A stretch of DNA of 64,000 bases from Yoonia sp. F2084L. Its GTDB lineage: Bacteria; Pseudomonadota; Alphaproteobacteria; Rhodobacterales; Rhodobacteraceae. The notes beneath the pieces were generated by a model. The model saw only the letters and a list, made by a program, of their open reading frames with translations. It ran no database searches and was not told the origin of the DNA. Positions 44,757-52,855 of this stretch are shown here, piece after piece. The stretch lies in contig NZ_JALKAH010000002.1 of assembly GCF_023015625.1 (NCBI RefSeq), positions 558,001-622,000 on the forward strand, written 5' to 3'. Position 1 is the first letter of the stretch; each line of letters begins with the position of its first letter. Position numbers and translations under genes: made by a program.

Positions 44757-46241
44757 GTGGGCTTCAAAGTATTAAGTGCTGAAATGTCGCACGAGACAAA
44801 CACGTTCAATATTCATCCGACAACCCTGCAATGCTTCTATGACCGTTTCCTGTTGGATGGTGATCAGGCCGTCGCGGCGCGAGGTGAGCAGAATACCGAG
44901 CTTGCGGGACTACTGGAGACGGGTCGCGACTATGACTGGGACATAAGCCATGTCATCAGCGCTGCCGCCGGACCGGGTGGCGTTGTCACTCGCGAAGCCT
45001 TCGAGATACTGACAAAACCGCTGGTCGATGCGGCACATCGCGATTGGGACGGCATATTTCTGATCCTTCATGGTGCAATGGTCACCGACTTTTGTGACGA
45101 CGGCGAAGGAGAAATCCTGCGCCGTCTACGTGCCATCGTTGGCCCGGACCTGCCAATCGCCGTTACGCTTGACCCACATGCCAACGTCACCAAAGCGATG
45201 TGTGATCTGGCCCAAATCCTGGTTTCTTTCACCACCTACCCGCATGTTGATATCCGCGCGACCGGGCGCCGGGTGGCGGAGCTTTTGCAGCGCACAATGT
45301 CAGGTGATATTCAGCCCAGAACGCTGCGTGCGCACCGTCCCATGCTGGAGGAAGCCAACGGCGGTCGCACAGATATCGGGCCAATGATCGAACGCCATGC
45401 GCTTGCGCGTGCCTTTGAGACGCGCAAAGGGGTCTATGCCATCAGCATCAACGGCGCATTCCCTTGTGCGGATATCGCCGAGGTTGGCCCAACGGTTCTG
45501 GTTACATGCGACGACGACACCGCAGCCCATCGTCTTATTGCCGAGACACTGGCGGACGACATCTGGACCCGTCGTCAAGAAGCTCTGAATACCTACCTGA
45601 CCAGTAACCAGGCTGCGGTTGCCGCCCGGCAATGGAACGGCGACGCAGGTCCGCTGGTCATTGCTGACTATGCCGACAATCCCGGTTCGGGGGCATACGG
45701 GGATGCAACAGCGCTTCTTGCTGCCTTGATTGAGAGCGACATCAAGAACGCGTGTTTCGGGCCATTGGTCGACCCGGTCGCTGCCACGTTCCTTGGCGCG
45801 AAAACCAAAGGAAGCCCGGTCACATTGAACATTGGCGGCACAACGGCGCCAGAACTGGGCGGCAGCCCACTCAATGTGACGGGTATTGTCAAATGGGCAG
45901 GGGACGGCCGTGTCGTCGGGAATGGACCGATATTGGGTGGGTTAGAGCGCAGTTTTGGCACGACGGCAGTGCTTGAAGTTGGCGGCATCGACATCCTGAT
46001 CGTCAGCATTGCGCACCAGATGTTGGACCTCAGGCAGTTCGAAGCTTTCGGGATTGATCCGGCGAAAAAATCTGTCGTCGCATTGAAATCGATGCAGCAC
46101 TTCCGGGCGGCTTTCGCACCCATCGCGGGGCGTATCATCGTCTGCGATAGCGGTGCCTTGTGTACGCTCAACTACTCGTCACTGGGCTACAGGAACGTGC
46201 CGCATCCGACGTTTCCTTTGGACGAAAGATCTGCTGACTGA
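44757..46241 (+). CDS. M81-family metallopeptidase (MlrC-like)
   Basis: A 494-residue protein of the MlrC/M81 family. Conserved N-terminal blocks are SAEMSHETNTF (about 7-17), FLILHGAMVTD (about 101) and AVTLDPHANVT (about 138), whose His/Asp are the expected zinc ligands, followed by TTYPHVDIRATG. The C-terminal MlrC domain follows from about 300 (VIADYADNPGSGAYGDAT). The founding member cuts linear microcystin peptides; most homologues have unknown substrates. Starts at GTG 44757 with AAGGA eight bases upstream. Last gene of the oxidase-regulator-peptidase run. Confidence 0.88.
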   Translation: MGFKVLSAEMSHETNTFNIHPTTLQCFYDRFLLDGDQAVAARGEQNTELAGLLETGRDYDWDISHVISAAAGPGGVVTREAFEILTKPLVDAAHRDWDGIFLILHGAMVTDFCDDGEGEILRRLRAIVGPDLPIAVTLDPHANVTKAMCDLAQILVSFTTYPHVDIRATGRRVAELLQRTMSGDIQPRTLRAHRPMLEEANGGRTDIGPMIERHALARAFETRKGVYAISINGAFPCADIAEVGPTVLVTCDDDTAAHRLIAETLADDIWTRRQEALNTYLTSNQAAVAARQWNGDAGPLVIADYADNPGSGAYGDATALLAALIESDIKNACFGPLVDPVAATFLGAKTKGSPVTLNIGGTTAPELGGSPLNVTGIVKWAGDGRVVGNGPILGGLERSFGTTAVLEVGGIDILIVSIAHQMLDLRQFEAFGIDPAKKSVVALKSMQHFRAAFAPIAGRIIVCDSGALCTLNYSSLGYRNVPHPTFPLDERSAD

Positions 46242-46526
46242 CGTCTTCGGATATGTGCTCAGACAAAACTGATTCTAAGCGCAGACATTGCTACTGGGCC
46301 GAAAGATGGACCTGCCCCTCGCATTCAATGAATTGCACTCAACTGCGCGGTTACGTTCTCAGGTAAAAATTTCGAGCAAAATTCAAAAGCGCCATTTGTC
46401 AGCCGCGCAGCATCCGTCAAATGGGCTCAAAGCCGAAATTCTCCTACTGCCTCATCCGCACCCCATACCCACCATTGAACCACCCAGCCCACCCCGCTAT
46501 GTCGTGGCTTCGCAAGGAGTGATGTG
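46242..46526 (+). other. Intergenic junction at the right end of the inserted block
   Basis: About 285 bases between the M81 peptidase and hisD. No gene, tRNA, hairpin terminator or transposon end was recognised. The last 15 bases hold the AAGGAG ribosome site of hisD. Confidence 0.5.
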
Positions 46527-47837
46527 ATGCCACAGTTTCTATCCACCGCTGACGCCGATTTTGAGGCCCGCTTTGCCGCCCTTCTGGGCGCGAAACGCGA
46601 GGATAGCCCGGATGTGGATCATGTGGTGGCCGAGATTATCGCGGATGTGCGGGCGCGGGGTGATGCCGCTGTCTTGGACCTGACAGCCAAGTTTGACCGG
46701 TTGGATCTGACGCCGGGGACCATGCGCTTTAGTGCGGCTGAGATTGAAGCCGAATGCGCCAAGGTGTCGGACGCGGATCGTTCGGCGCTGGAACTGGCCG
46801 CCGAGCGTATCCGTGCCTACCACGCGCGGCAGATGCCGGATGATGCGTCTTGGACCGATGAGACAGGGGCAACGCTTGGGTGGCGTTGGACGCCTGTTTC
46901 TGCGGCAGGGCTTTATGTGCCCGGTGGGCTGGCGTCTTATCCGTCCTCCGTTTTGATGAATGCTATTCCGGCGAAAGTGGCAGGTGTCGCGCGCTTGGCG
47001 ATTGTTGTGCCGACGCCCGATGGCGTGACCAATCCGCTGGTTTTGATGGCAGCGAAAATCGCTGGCGTCGATGAGATTTACCGCATCGGCGGTGCGCAGG
47101 CCGTGGCCGCTCTTGCCTATGGGACGCAGACGATTGCGCCTGTTGATAAAATCACTGGGCCGGGCAACGCGTTTGTTGCTGCGGCCAAGCGTCGGGTTTT
47201 TGGCAAGGTTGGCATTGATATGATTGCCGGCCCGTCCGAGATTCTGGTGATTGCCGATAAGGATAACGATCCAGATTGGATTGCGCTCGATCTGCTTAGT
47301 CAAGCCGAGCATGATGAGAGTGCGCAGTCTTTGCTGATCACTAACGATGCAGGCTTTGGGAAAGCTGTTGCGAAGGCGGTGGACAAGCGACTTGAGACAC
47401 TGGAACGCCGTGCGATTGCTGGGGCCAGTTGGCGTGATTTTGGGGCTGTGATCACGGTAAAGGATTTCGAAGAGGCCGTGTCGCTATCGGATCGTATCGC
47501 GCCGGAGCATTTGGAGCTTTGCACCGCTGATGCGGACGCCCTTTCCGAAAAGATCACCCATGCTGGCGCGATCTTCATTGGGGGTTGGACACCCGAGGCG
47601 ATTGGTGACTACATTGGCGGTCCAAATCATGTGTTACCGACGGCCCGGTCCGCGCGGTTTTCAAGCGGGTTATCGGTCATGGACTTTATCAAACGCACGA
47701 CCCTTTCACGCATGACACCTGACGCTTTGGCGGCCATCGGCCCGTCAGCCGAACGGCTTGCGATTTCTGAAAGCTTAGAGGCCCATGGTCTGTCTGTGCG
47801 CGCGCGCCTCGACCGCCTGAATAGAGGTGAGCCATGA
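46527..47837 (+). CDS. hisD: Histidinol dehydrogenase HisD
   Basis: A 436-residue enzyme catalysing the last two oxidations of histidine synthesis (L-histidinol to L-histidine, NAD and zinc dependent). The signature region GPGNAFVAAAKRRVFGKVGI is followed by AGPSE, with zinc and catalytic residues in QAEHDESAQ, RIAPEHLEL and GGPNHVLPT. AAGGAG at 46514-46519 supports the ATG at 46527 over the GTG three bases earlier. It overlaps the UPF0262 gene by four bases. Confidence 0.98.
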   Translation: MPQFLSTADADFEARFAALLGAKREDSPDVDHVVAEIIADVRARGDAAVLDLTAKFDRLDLTPGTMRFSAAEIEAECAKVSDADRSALELAAERIRAYHARQMPDDASWTDETGATLGWRWTPVSAAGLYVPGGLASYPSSVLMNAIPAKVAGVARLAIVVPTPDGVTNPLVLMAAKIAGVDEIYRIGGAQAVAALAYGTQTIAPVDKITGPGNAFVAAAKRRVFGKVGIDMIAGPSEILVIADKDNDPDWIALDLLSQAEHDESAQSLLITNDAGFGKAVAKAVDKRLETLERRAIAGASWRDFGAVITVKDFEEAVSLSDRIAPEHLELCTADADALSEKITHAGAIFIGGWTPEAIGDYIGGPNHVLPTARSARFSSGLSVMDFIKRTTLSRMTPDALAAIGPSAERLAISESLEAHGLSVRARLDRLNRGEP

Positions 47838-48313
47838 GCAGGATCAGCCATATCGAGATTGACGACCGCAATCTGCCGCCGCCCACCCCTGAGATTGATC
47901 AGGAACGCAAAGTGGCGATGTTTGATCTGTTGGAAGACAACAGCTTTGCCATGCCCGCACGCGATGGGCGTGACGTGCCCGCAGGCCCATATAAGCTGAA
48001 CCTGTCAATCAAAGAGCGCCGTTTGGTGTTTGATCTCAAGCAGGAAAACGACAATCCAGCGGGTGAGTTTCACCTGTCGCTAGGTCCCTTTCGGCAGGTC
48101 GTGAAGGACTATTTCCAGATTTGCGAAAGCTATTTTGACGCCGTGAAATCCTTGCCCCCCAGCCAAATCGAAACGATCGACATGGCCCGCCGTGGTATCC
48201 ACAACGAAGGGGCGCGGATTTTGCAGGAAAGGCTGGAAGGCAAAGCCGACGTCGATATTGATACAGCCCGCCGCCTGTTCACCCTCATCTGCGTCCTGCA
48301 CTTCGGAGGCTGA
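47834..48313 (+). CDS. UPF0262 family protein
   Basis: A 159-residue protein of the alphaproteobacterial UPF0262 family, with RISHIEIDDRNLP, GPYKLNLSIKERRLVFDL, GPFRQVVKDYFQICESYFDAV and the C-terminal DTARRLFTLICVLHFGG. The function is unknown. Overlaps hisD by four bases and is followed after four bases by the phosphatase gene, so it belongs to the conserved hisD operon. Confidence 0.93.
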   Translation: MSRISHIEIDDRNLPPPTPEIDQERKVAMFDLLEDNSFAMPARDGRDVPAGPYKLNLSIKERRLVFDLKQENDNPAGEFHLSLGPFRQVVKDYFQICESYFDAVKSLPPSQIETIDMARRGIHNEGARILQERLEGKADVDIDTARRLFTLICVLHFGG

Positions 48314-48317
48314 AAAC

Positions 48318-48800
48318 ATGGCGGAGGGGGACAAATACAAGGACCTTCCGCAGTCAGTCCTGTTTTGCTGTGACCATAACTCTGTTCGTTCGCCGATGGC
48401 CGAAGGGATCATGAAACAGCTGTATGGCACCGAGTGCTACATTCAATCTGTCGGGGTGAAGAACGACCTTGAGATTGACGGATTTTCCATCGCAGTCTGT
48501 GCCGAGATCGGGGTCGAACTGTCGCGGCATCGGTCGCGATCCTTCGATGAGATGGAAGACTGGGGCGATGATCTGTCATCTTTCGATCTGGTGTTGGCTC
48601 TTTCGCCCGCCAGCCAGCGCCGCGCACTGGATTTGACGCAGTTTTACCATCTGGATGTGGAATACTGGCCCATCCTGGACCCCACCGGGTTAGGCGACAG
48701 CCGTGAGGCGCGGTTGGCGCTTTATCGGCAAGCCCGTGATCAGATCAAGGACCGTTTGGTGGCGCGCTGGGGGCCAGGGATTGAAGCGGAGCCCGCGTAA
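48318..48800 (+). CDS. Low-molecular-weight protein tyrosine phosphatase family protein
   Basis: A 160-residue LMW-PTP-like protein. The phosphate loop reads CDHNSVRSPMAEG, fitting C-x5-R-S with nucleophile Cys18. The general acid Asp is in PILDPTG. The loop differs from the common CxGNxCRSP, so activity on phosphotyrosine versus arsenate or another substrate is open. It is a regular member of the hisD-infA block in Rhodobacterales. The ATG at 48318 gives the standard length. Confidence 0.85.
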   Translation: MAEGDKYKDLPQSVLFCCDHNSVRSPMAEGIMKQLYGTECYIQSVGVKNDLEIDGFSIAVCAEIGVELSRHRSRSFDEMEDWGDDLSSFDLVLALSPASQRRALDLTQFYHLDVEYWPILDPTGLGDSREARLALYRQARDQIKDRLVARWGPGIEAEPA

Positions 48801-48827
48801 TCGCGCAAACGCGCCCATTGCCCTTCG

Positions 48828-49958
48828 TCACACCGATGCGGCGCGCGGTGCGGTTGCTGCACCCTGGATGTCGAGCTCGTATAGTTGCATATCACAGTCC
48901 GAGTTATATACGACGACCCGCGCCTTCCCTAAATTCTTTGCCGCATAAAGTGCGCGATCCGCTTTCTGCATGACGGCGGAAATCGCGTCGCCGTCTGCCG
49001 GAAAATCGGCAACGCCAACGGACGCGCTGACGGAACGTGTCGACAGACCGTTGGTGTGTTCCGCGCAAAGGCCAGTTACCAGCGCCGCGCCGAGTGTGTC
49101 CACGACCGGGTTGGACAGGTCAACGCCAACCAGGAATTCGTCTCCTCCAAGACGCGCAACAAAGGAAGGGTCAGGCACGAGGTCCCGTAACACCCCGGAA
49201 AGTTGAATAAGTATGGCGTCGCCTGCCGCATGACCAAACGTGTCGTTGACGTCTTTGAAACCGTCAAGGTCAATGAGGAAAACCCGTACCTTGCGTTGCG
49301 CGCCTTCTGCGGCGCGCTGCCAGGCCTGCGTCGCCGCCCGGTTGGCCAGACCTGTAAGCGCGTCAGATGTGGCCGCTTTCTCTTGCTCTTGAAGGGCGAT
49401 GTGCAATCGCGCGTCGCTCCGCTCGATTTCGCGCACCATGATATACGTGCAGGTCATGATGATGAGCATCGTCAGAAAGAGTGACCGAAAGGTCGCGGAC
49501 ACATGCGCCGGCCAATCAAGATAATAGGGCGGCATGTAATCCCGGAAAATGTAAAGGCCGATCAGGCTGACATAGCAAAACAGGCTGAGATACAAAGTGT
49601 CGCGGCTGCCCAGAACAAGGGAAGACAGCGCCGGCAAAACGAGCAGTGCGGTCGTATGAAAGCCCCCGACACCACTATGGCTGATAACGATCGCAACAAG
49701 CCATACGCCACCCAGCCCAAAGGTCAGCCTTGCTGTCAATTGAACCCGCCACCGCAGTGCAGCAAGCATGAAACCGATCAGCATGGTCACGCAAAGCGCT
49801 ATTGAGAAAAACGGCGTCTTGGCGGCAATATCCGCCGACATCGTGCGATGCGATATAAATCCGGCAAGTTGACCGACCGTGACGACCACGCAAACGACCA
49901 TCAGGCGATGTCGTGATTGCTCACGCTTGGCCAGTGTTTCCTGCGAAAATGTCTGCAT
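48828..49958 (-). CDS. Membrane-bound diguanylate cyclase (GGDEF domain)
   Basis: A 376-residue protein. The N-terminal half has about six membrane segments (about 20-190), then a short coiled coil and a GGDEF domain with DALTGLANRAA, FLIDLDGFKDVNDTFGHAAGD and the active loop RLGGDEF, so it should make cyclic di-GMP. The RxxD product-inhibition site that normally sits just before the active loop is not seen in place. There is no EAL domain. It lies convergent to the phosphatase gene and opposite to infA, inside an otherwise one-direction conserved block. The ATG at 49958 is preferred over the far upstream TTG. Confidence 0.9.
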   Translation of the reverse strand: MQTFSQETLAKREQSRHRLMVVCVVVTVGQLAGFISHRTMSADIAAKTPFFSIALCVTMLIGFMLAALRWRVQLTARLTFGLGGVWLVAIVISHSGVGGFHTTALLVLPALSSLVLGSRDTLYLSLFCYVSLIGLYIFRDYMPPYYLDWPAHVSATFRSLFLTMLIIMTCTYIMVREIERSDARLHIALQEQEKAATSDALTGLANRAATQAWQRAAEGAQRKVRVFLIDLDGFKDVNDTFGHAAGDAILIQLSGVLRDLVPDPSFVARLGGDEFLVGVDLSNPVVDTLGAALVTGLCAEHTNGLSTRSVSASVGVADFPADGDAISAVMQKADRALYAAKNLGKARVVVYNSDCDMQLYELDIQGAATAPRAASV

Positions 49959-50253
49959 TGATTCCCAAAGTGGCCATGTACCCCCACGCAGCAGTAGCCT
50001 ACATTCGATAACAACCGATAAATCTGGGGCAGCCCCTGCCAATGGCCGTGCCGGTAAACCTGATTAACCTGCCTTGGACGCGCGCCCAAACCGCATTCAG
50101 GCCCCGCGCACCCCGCTTTCGAACCCAAACACCACCGTCATACAGCTTTCAGCGTCAAAACAGAGGCTGCACCGATTAACCCTTGAAAATCCGTGCATTC
50201 AGGCGCATGTAAGCGCCGTCTGCATCAAGCAGATAACAGATATAGGAGATCAC

Positions 50254-50472
50254 ATGGCCAAGGAAGAACTGCTCGAATTCCCAGGTGTCGTGAAAGAACT
50301 TCTGCCAAACGCGACGTTTCGGGTCGAGCTGGAAAACGGCCATGAGATCATCGCGCATACGGCAGGCAAGATGCGCAAAAACCGCATCCGTGTTCTGGCA
50401 GGCGACAAAGTACAGGTGGAAATGACACCTTATGATCTGACCAAGGGTCGGATTAACTATCGCTTTAAGTAG
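50254..50472 (+). CDS. infA: Translation initiation factor IF-1
   Basis: A 72-residue S1/OB-fold protein, full length and typical: [39 protein letters not shown], and the C-terminal [13 protein letters not shown]. It binds the ribosomal A site with IF-2 and IF-3. TAGGAG lies six bases before the ATG. About 295 bases separate it from the divergent diguanylate cyclase, the region expected to hold its promoter. A perfect hairpin GTGAAGC-GTG-GCTTCAC follows two bases after the stop, without a U-run. Confidence 0.98.
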   Translation: MAKEELLEFPGVVKELLPNATFRVELENGHEIIAHTAGKMRKNRIRVLAGDKVQVEMTPYDLTKGRINYRFK

Positions 50473-50550
50473 CGTGAAGCGTGGCTTCACCGGGTGCGGG
50501 AAAGGGATTTGCCGGTGGCAAGTCACGGTCGTGCTGGTGGACGCTGATAA

Positions 50551-51156
50551 ATGACCACACTGCGTTCTGATCCAACACTTAAGCTCGTTCTCGGCTCTGG
50601 CTCACCCCGGAGGCTGGAATTGCTGGCGCAGCTTGGACTGACAGCCAGCGCTGTGCGCCCTCCCGATATCGACGAAGATGTGCATAAGGGTGAGTTGCCC
50701 CGAGATTATGTCAAACGGATTGCATCCGAAAAGGTCGCAGCTGTTGACGCGGCAGAGGATGAAGTTGTCCTTTGTGCTGATACGACTGTCGCACTTGGTC
50801 GCCGAATTATGGGCAAGCCTGCGGATGCAGCCGAGGCGGCGCAGTTTCTGTTTGCCCTGTCTGGTCGGCGCCATCGGGTCATCACGGCATTGGCCGTCAA
50901 ACGCGGGCAGCGCGTCTGGACGAAGGACGTGCAAAGCACGGTGGCTTTCAAACAATTGTCTGATGCGGAGGTGAACACCTATATCGCCTCGGATGACTGG
51001 CGCGGCAAGGCGGGTGGCTATGCGATCCAAGGGCCGGCTGGTGCGTTCATTCCGTGGATCAACGGATCGTACACAGGGATTGTGGGCCTGCCCCTGACGG
51101 AAACAGCAGGTTTGCTAACCGCTGCGGGCGTCGCGCTTTTTGGAGAGGCATCATGA
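50551..51156 (+). CDS. maf: Maf-family nucleoside triphosphate pyrophosphatase
   Basis: A 201-residue Maf/YhdE-type hydrolase that removes pyrophosphate from dTTP/UTP or modified nucleotides. It has [17 protein letters not shown] at the N-terminus, [40 protein letters not shown] with the catalytic Asp, and [21 protein letters not shown]. It overlaps the RNase E/G gene by four bases. Confidence 0.96.
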   Translation: MTTLRSDPTLKLVLGSGSPRRLELLAQLGLTASAVRPPDIDEDVHKGELPRDYVKRIASEKVAAVDAAEDEVVLCADTTVALGRRIMGKPADAAEAAQFLFALSGRRHRVITALAVKRGQRVWTKDVQSTVAFKQLSDAEVNTYIASDDWRGKAGGYAIQGPAGAFIPWINGSYTGIVGLPLTETAGLLTAAGVALFGEAS

Positions 51157-52187
51157 AGGGCCGCACGATTGTTCTGGATCATATCGGTGAGATCGAAGCC
51201 GCCGCCTATATGGTGGACGGCAAGCTGGATGATATATTGATTGATCACGATGACGCCCCGCGCCCGGGTGCGATTTTTCGAGCGATTTGTGACCGTCCCA
51301 TCAAGGGCCAAGGCGGGATGATGATGCGTTTACCTCAGGGTGAGACCGCGTTCCTGCGGCAAGGCAAAGGCCTGCGCCCCGGCCAACCGCTATTGGTGCA
51401 GGTCACGGGGATTTCCGAGGATGGCAAAGCGATACCGGTGACTGATCGTGTTTTGTTCAAAAGCCGCTATGCCATTGTGACACCCGGCAAACCGGGGCTG
51501 AATATCTCGCGCCAGATCACAGACGAAGACGTGCGCGACAACCTGCTTGCCATCGCGCATGAGGTGTTTGACAGTTCGCATGGGCTGATCTTGCGGTCCT
51601 CGTGTGCTGGCGCCGACAGAGACGAAATTGCCGATGATATCGTCGCAATGCTGGCGTTGGCGGATGCCGTTTTGGAGGATGCTGACGGGTCCGAACCAGA
51701 GGCGCTAACCGAAGGCGATGGGCCACATACCGTCGCCTGGCGCGAGTGGACAGGAGCGGCAGGGGTTGTGACCGAGGCCGGTTCATTTGAGAACCTTGGT
51801 GTGCTTGATCAACTTGAAGAGTTGGCGCAGCCAAAGGTCGCGCTGGGTGAGGGGCATATGTATGTGGAGCCGACACGCGCGTTGGTCGCGGTCGATGTGA
51901 ATACAGGAACTGACACATCGCCTGCCGCAGCGCTGAAAGCCAATCTCGCTGCAGCCCGCGCCTTACCACGTGCCTTGCGGCTGCGTGGATTTGCCGGGCA
52001 GATCACGGTTGATTTCGTGTCCATGTCCAAAGCCCACCGCAAGCAGGTGGAACAATCGCTGCGCGCGTCATTCAAGGCGGATCCGATTGAAACCTCGCTG
52101 GTCGGCTGGACCCCAATGGGGCTGTTCGAGCTGCAACGCAAACGCGAGCGCCCCCCTTTTCCCAAGCATCTTTTGAAGGACATCTGA
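51153..52187 (+). CDS. Short ribonuclease E/G family protein
   Basis: A 344-residue RNase E/G-like protein, shorter than RNase G (about 490) or RNase E. The catalytic acidic pair is visible as [10 protein letters not shown] and ITVDFVSM. The 5'-sensor/S1-like N-terminal half is reduced, and the CxxC zinc-link that builds the RNase E tetramer is absent. The short form between maf and yacG is what I recall from other Rhodobacterales. It starts with ATG at 51153 overlapping maf by four bases. Likely processes rRNA or mRNA. Confidence 0.88.
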   Translation: MKGRTIVLDHIGEIEAAAYMVDGKLDDILIDHDDAPRPGAIFRAICDRPIKGQGGMMMRLPQGETAFLRQGKGLRPGQPLLVQVTGISEDGKAIPVTDRVLFKSRYAIVTPGKPGLNISRQITDEDVRDNLLAIAHEVFDSSHGLILRSSCAGADRDEIADDIVAMLALADAVLEDADGSEPEALTEGDGPHTVAWREWTGAAGVVTEAGSFENLGVLDQLEELAQPKVALGEGHMYVEPTRALVAVDVNTGTDTSPAAALKANLAAARALPRALRLRGFAGQITVDFVSMSKAHRKQVEQSLRASFKADPIETSLVGWTPMGLFELQRKRERPPFPKHLLKDI

Positions 52188-52372
52188 TGGCCTGCCCAAT
52201 TTGTGAAAAACCGACTGAAACCGCGTTTCGTCCCTTCTGTTCAAAGCGTTGCGCTGACGTCGATCTAGCCAAGTGGTTTACCGGTGGCTACGCCATTCCG
52301 GCTGATGACCCCGAGGACGCAGAAGAACTGGAAATCCAGCTGCAACACACAGAACGCGACAAACCACACTAA
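52187..52372 (+). CDS. yacG: DNA gyrase inhibitor YacG
   Basis: A 61-residue zinc protein with CPIC near the N-terminus and FCSKRCADVDLAKWFTGGYAIP after it, giving the four zinc cysteines (C-x2-C, C-x3-C). An acidic tail follows. The family binds GyrB and limits gyrase. It starts on the last base of the RNase gene. Confidence 0.94.
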   Translation: MACPICEKPTETAFRPFCSKRCADVDLAKWFTGGYAIPADDPEDAEELEIQLQHTERDKPH

Positions 52373-52467
52373 CGTTCGGTTTTTCAACCAGTTCCCTCTG
52401 GACACCCCCATCCCTCACGTCTAAAACGCCGCTACCTGACGCGGTGGTTTTGCCCCCGTGTCCCAAT

Positions 52468-52542
52468 GCCCGGGTAGCTCAGGGGTAGAGCAGTGGATTG
52501 AAAATCCTCGTGTCGGTGGTTCGATTCCGCCCCCGGGCACCA
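52468..52542 (+). tRNA. tRNA-Phe (anticodon GAA)
   Basis: Acceptor GCCCGGG pairs with CCCGGGC, the D arm is GCTC-AGGGGTA-GAGC, the anticodon stem GGATT/AATCC holds TTGAAAA (anticodon GAA), and the T loop is TTCGATT. The 3' CCA is encoded (52540-52542). No duplicate of its 3' end was noticed elsewhere in the window. Confidence 0.97.
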
Positions 52543-52612
52543 CAAAATCAAAGACTTATCGGAACTGTAGAGTCTTGGGTGCCGTATGGGTTCGCAATAC
52601 GACGTCTTTGCA

Positions 52613-52852
52613 TCACCACTTGAGCTGAGCTAACCCAAAGTAGTCGGGCTTAGAGGAAGCCGTTCGACACACTGATTTGAACGGCTTATCCCTCAAACCA
52701 GTAAAAGCGATGTCGATCTTCTCGATTGCCTTTTCTACCGGTGCAGCCGCTTTGCTGAGCAATACTTGGGGCGCTTCTTCTGGCTTGTTGGGTAACTCAC
52801 AGATATTTGGGAAATGCCTTTCCTGTGTTGTTGGACCCAGATTGATCTGCAC
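52613..52852 (-). CDS. Possible small protein downstream of parE
   Basis: A 79-codon frame beginning with GTG three bases after the parE stop and on the same strand. The product (MQINLGPTTQERHFPNICELP at its start, FGLAQLKW at its end) has no recognised domain, no signal and an ordinary composition. No clear ribosome site is seen. The surrounding 313 bases between parE and tRNA-Phe contain nothing else supportable, so this may be a decayed fragment rather than a gene. Confidence 0.25.
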   Translation of the reverse strand: MQINLGPTTQERHFPNICELPNKPEEAPQVLLSKAAAPVEKAIEKIDIAFTGLRDKPFKSVCRTASSKPDYFGLAQLKW

Positions 52853-52855
52853 CCT

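Noticed and set aside
44757-46241. Calling the M81 gene a microcystin-degradation gene (mlrC)
   Set aside because: No mlrA, mlrB or mlrD is present, and most M81 proteins are outside that pathway.
50474-50490. Perfect 7-pair hairpin after infA as a terminator
   Set aside because: No U-run follows; may be a processing or stabilising hairpin but is not a supported terminator.
52543-52855. tRNA-Phe 3' end as an integration site with a degraded island
   Set aside because: No duplicated tRNA end, integrase fragment or compositional shift could be seen.
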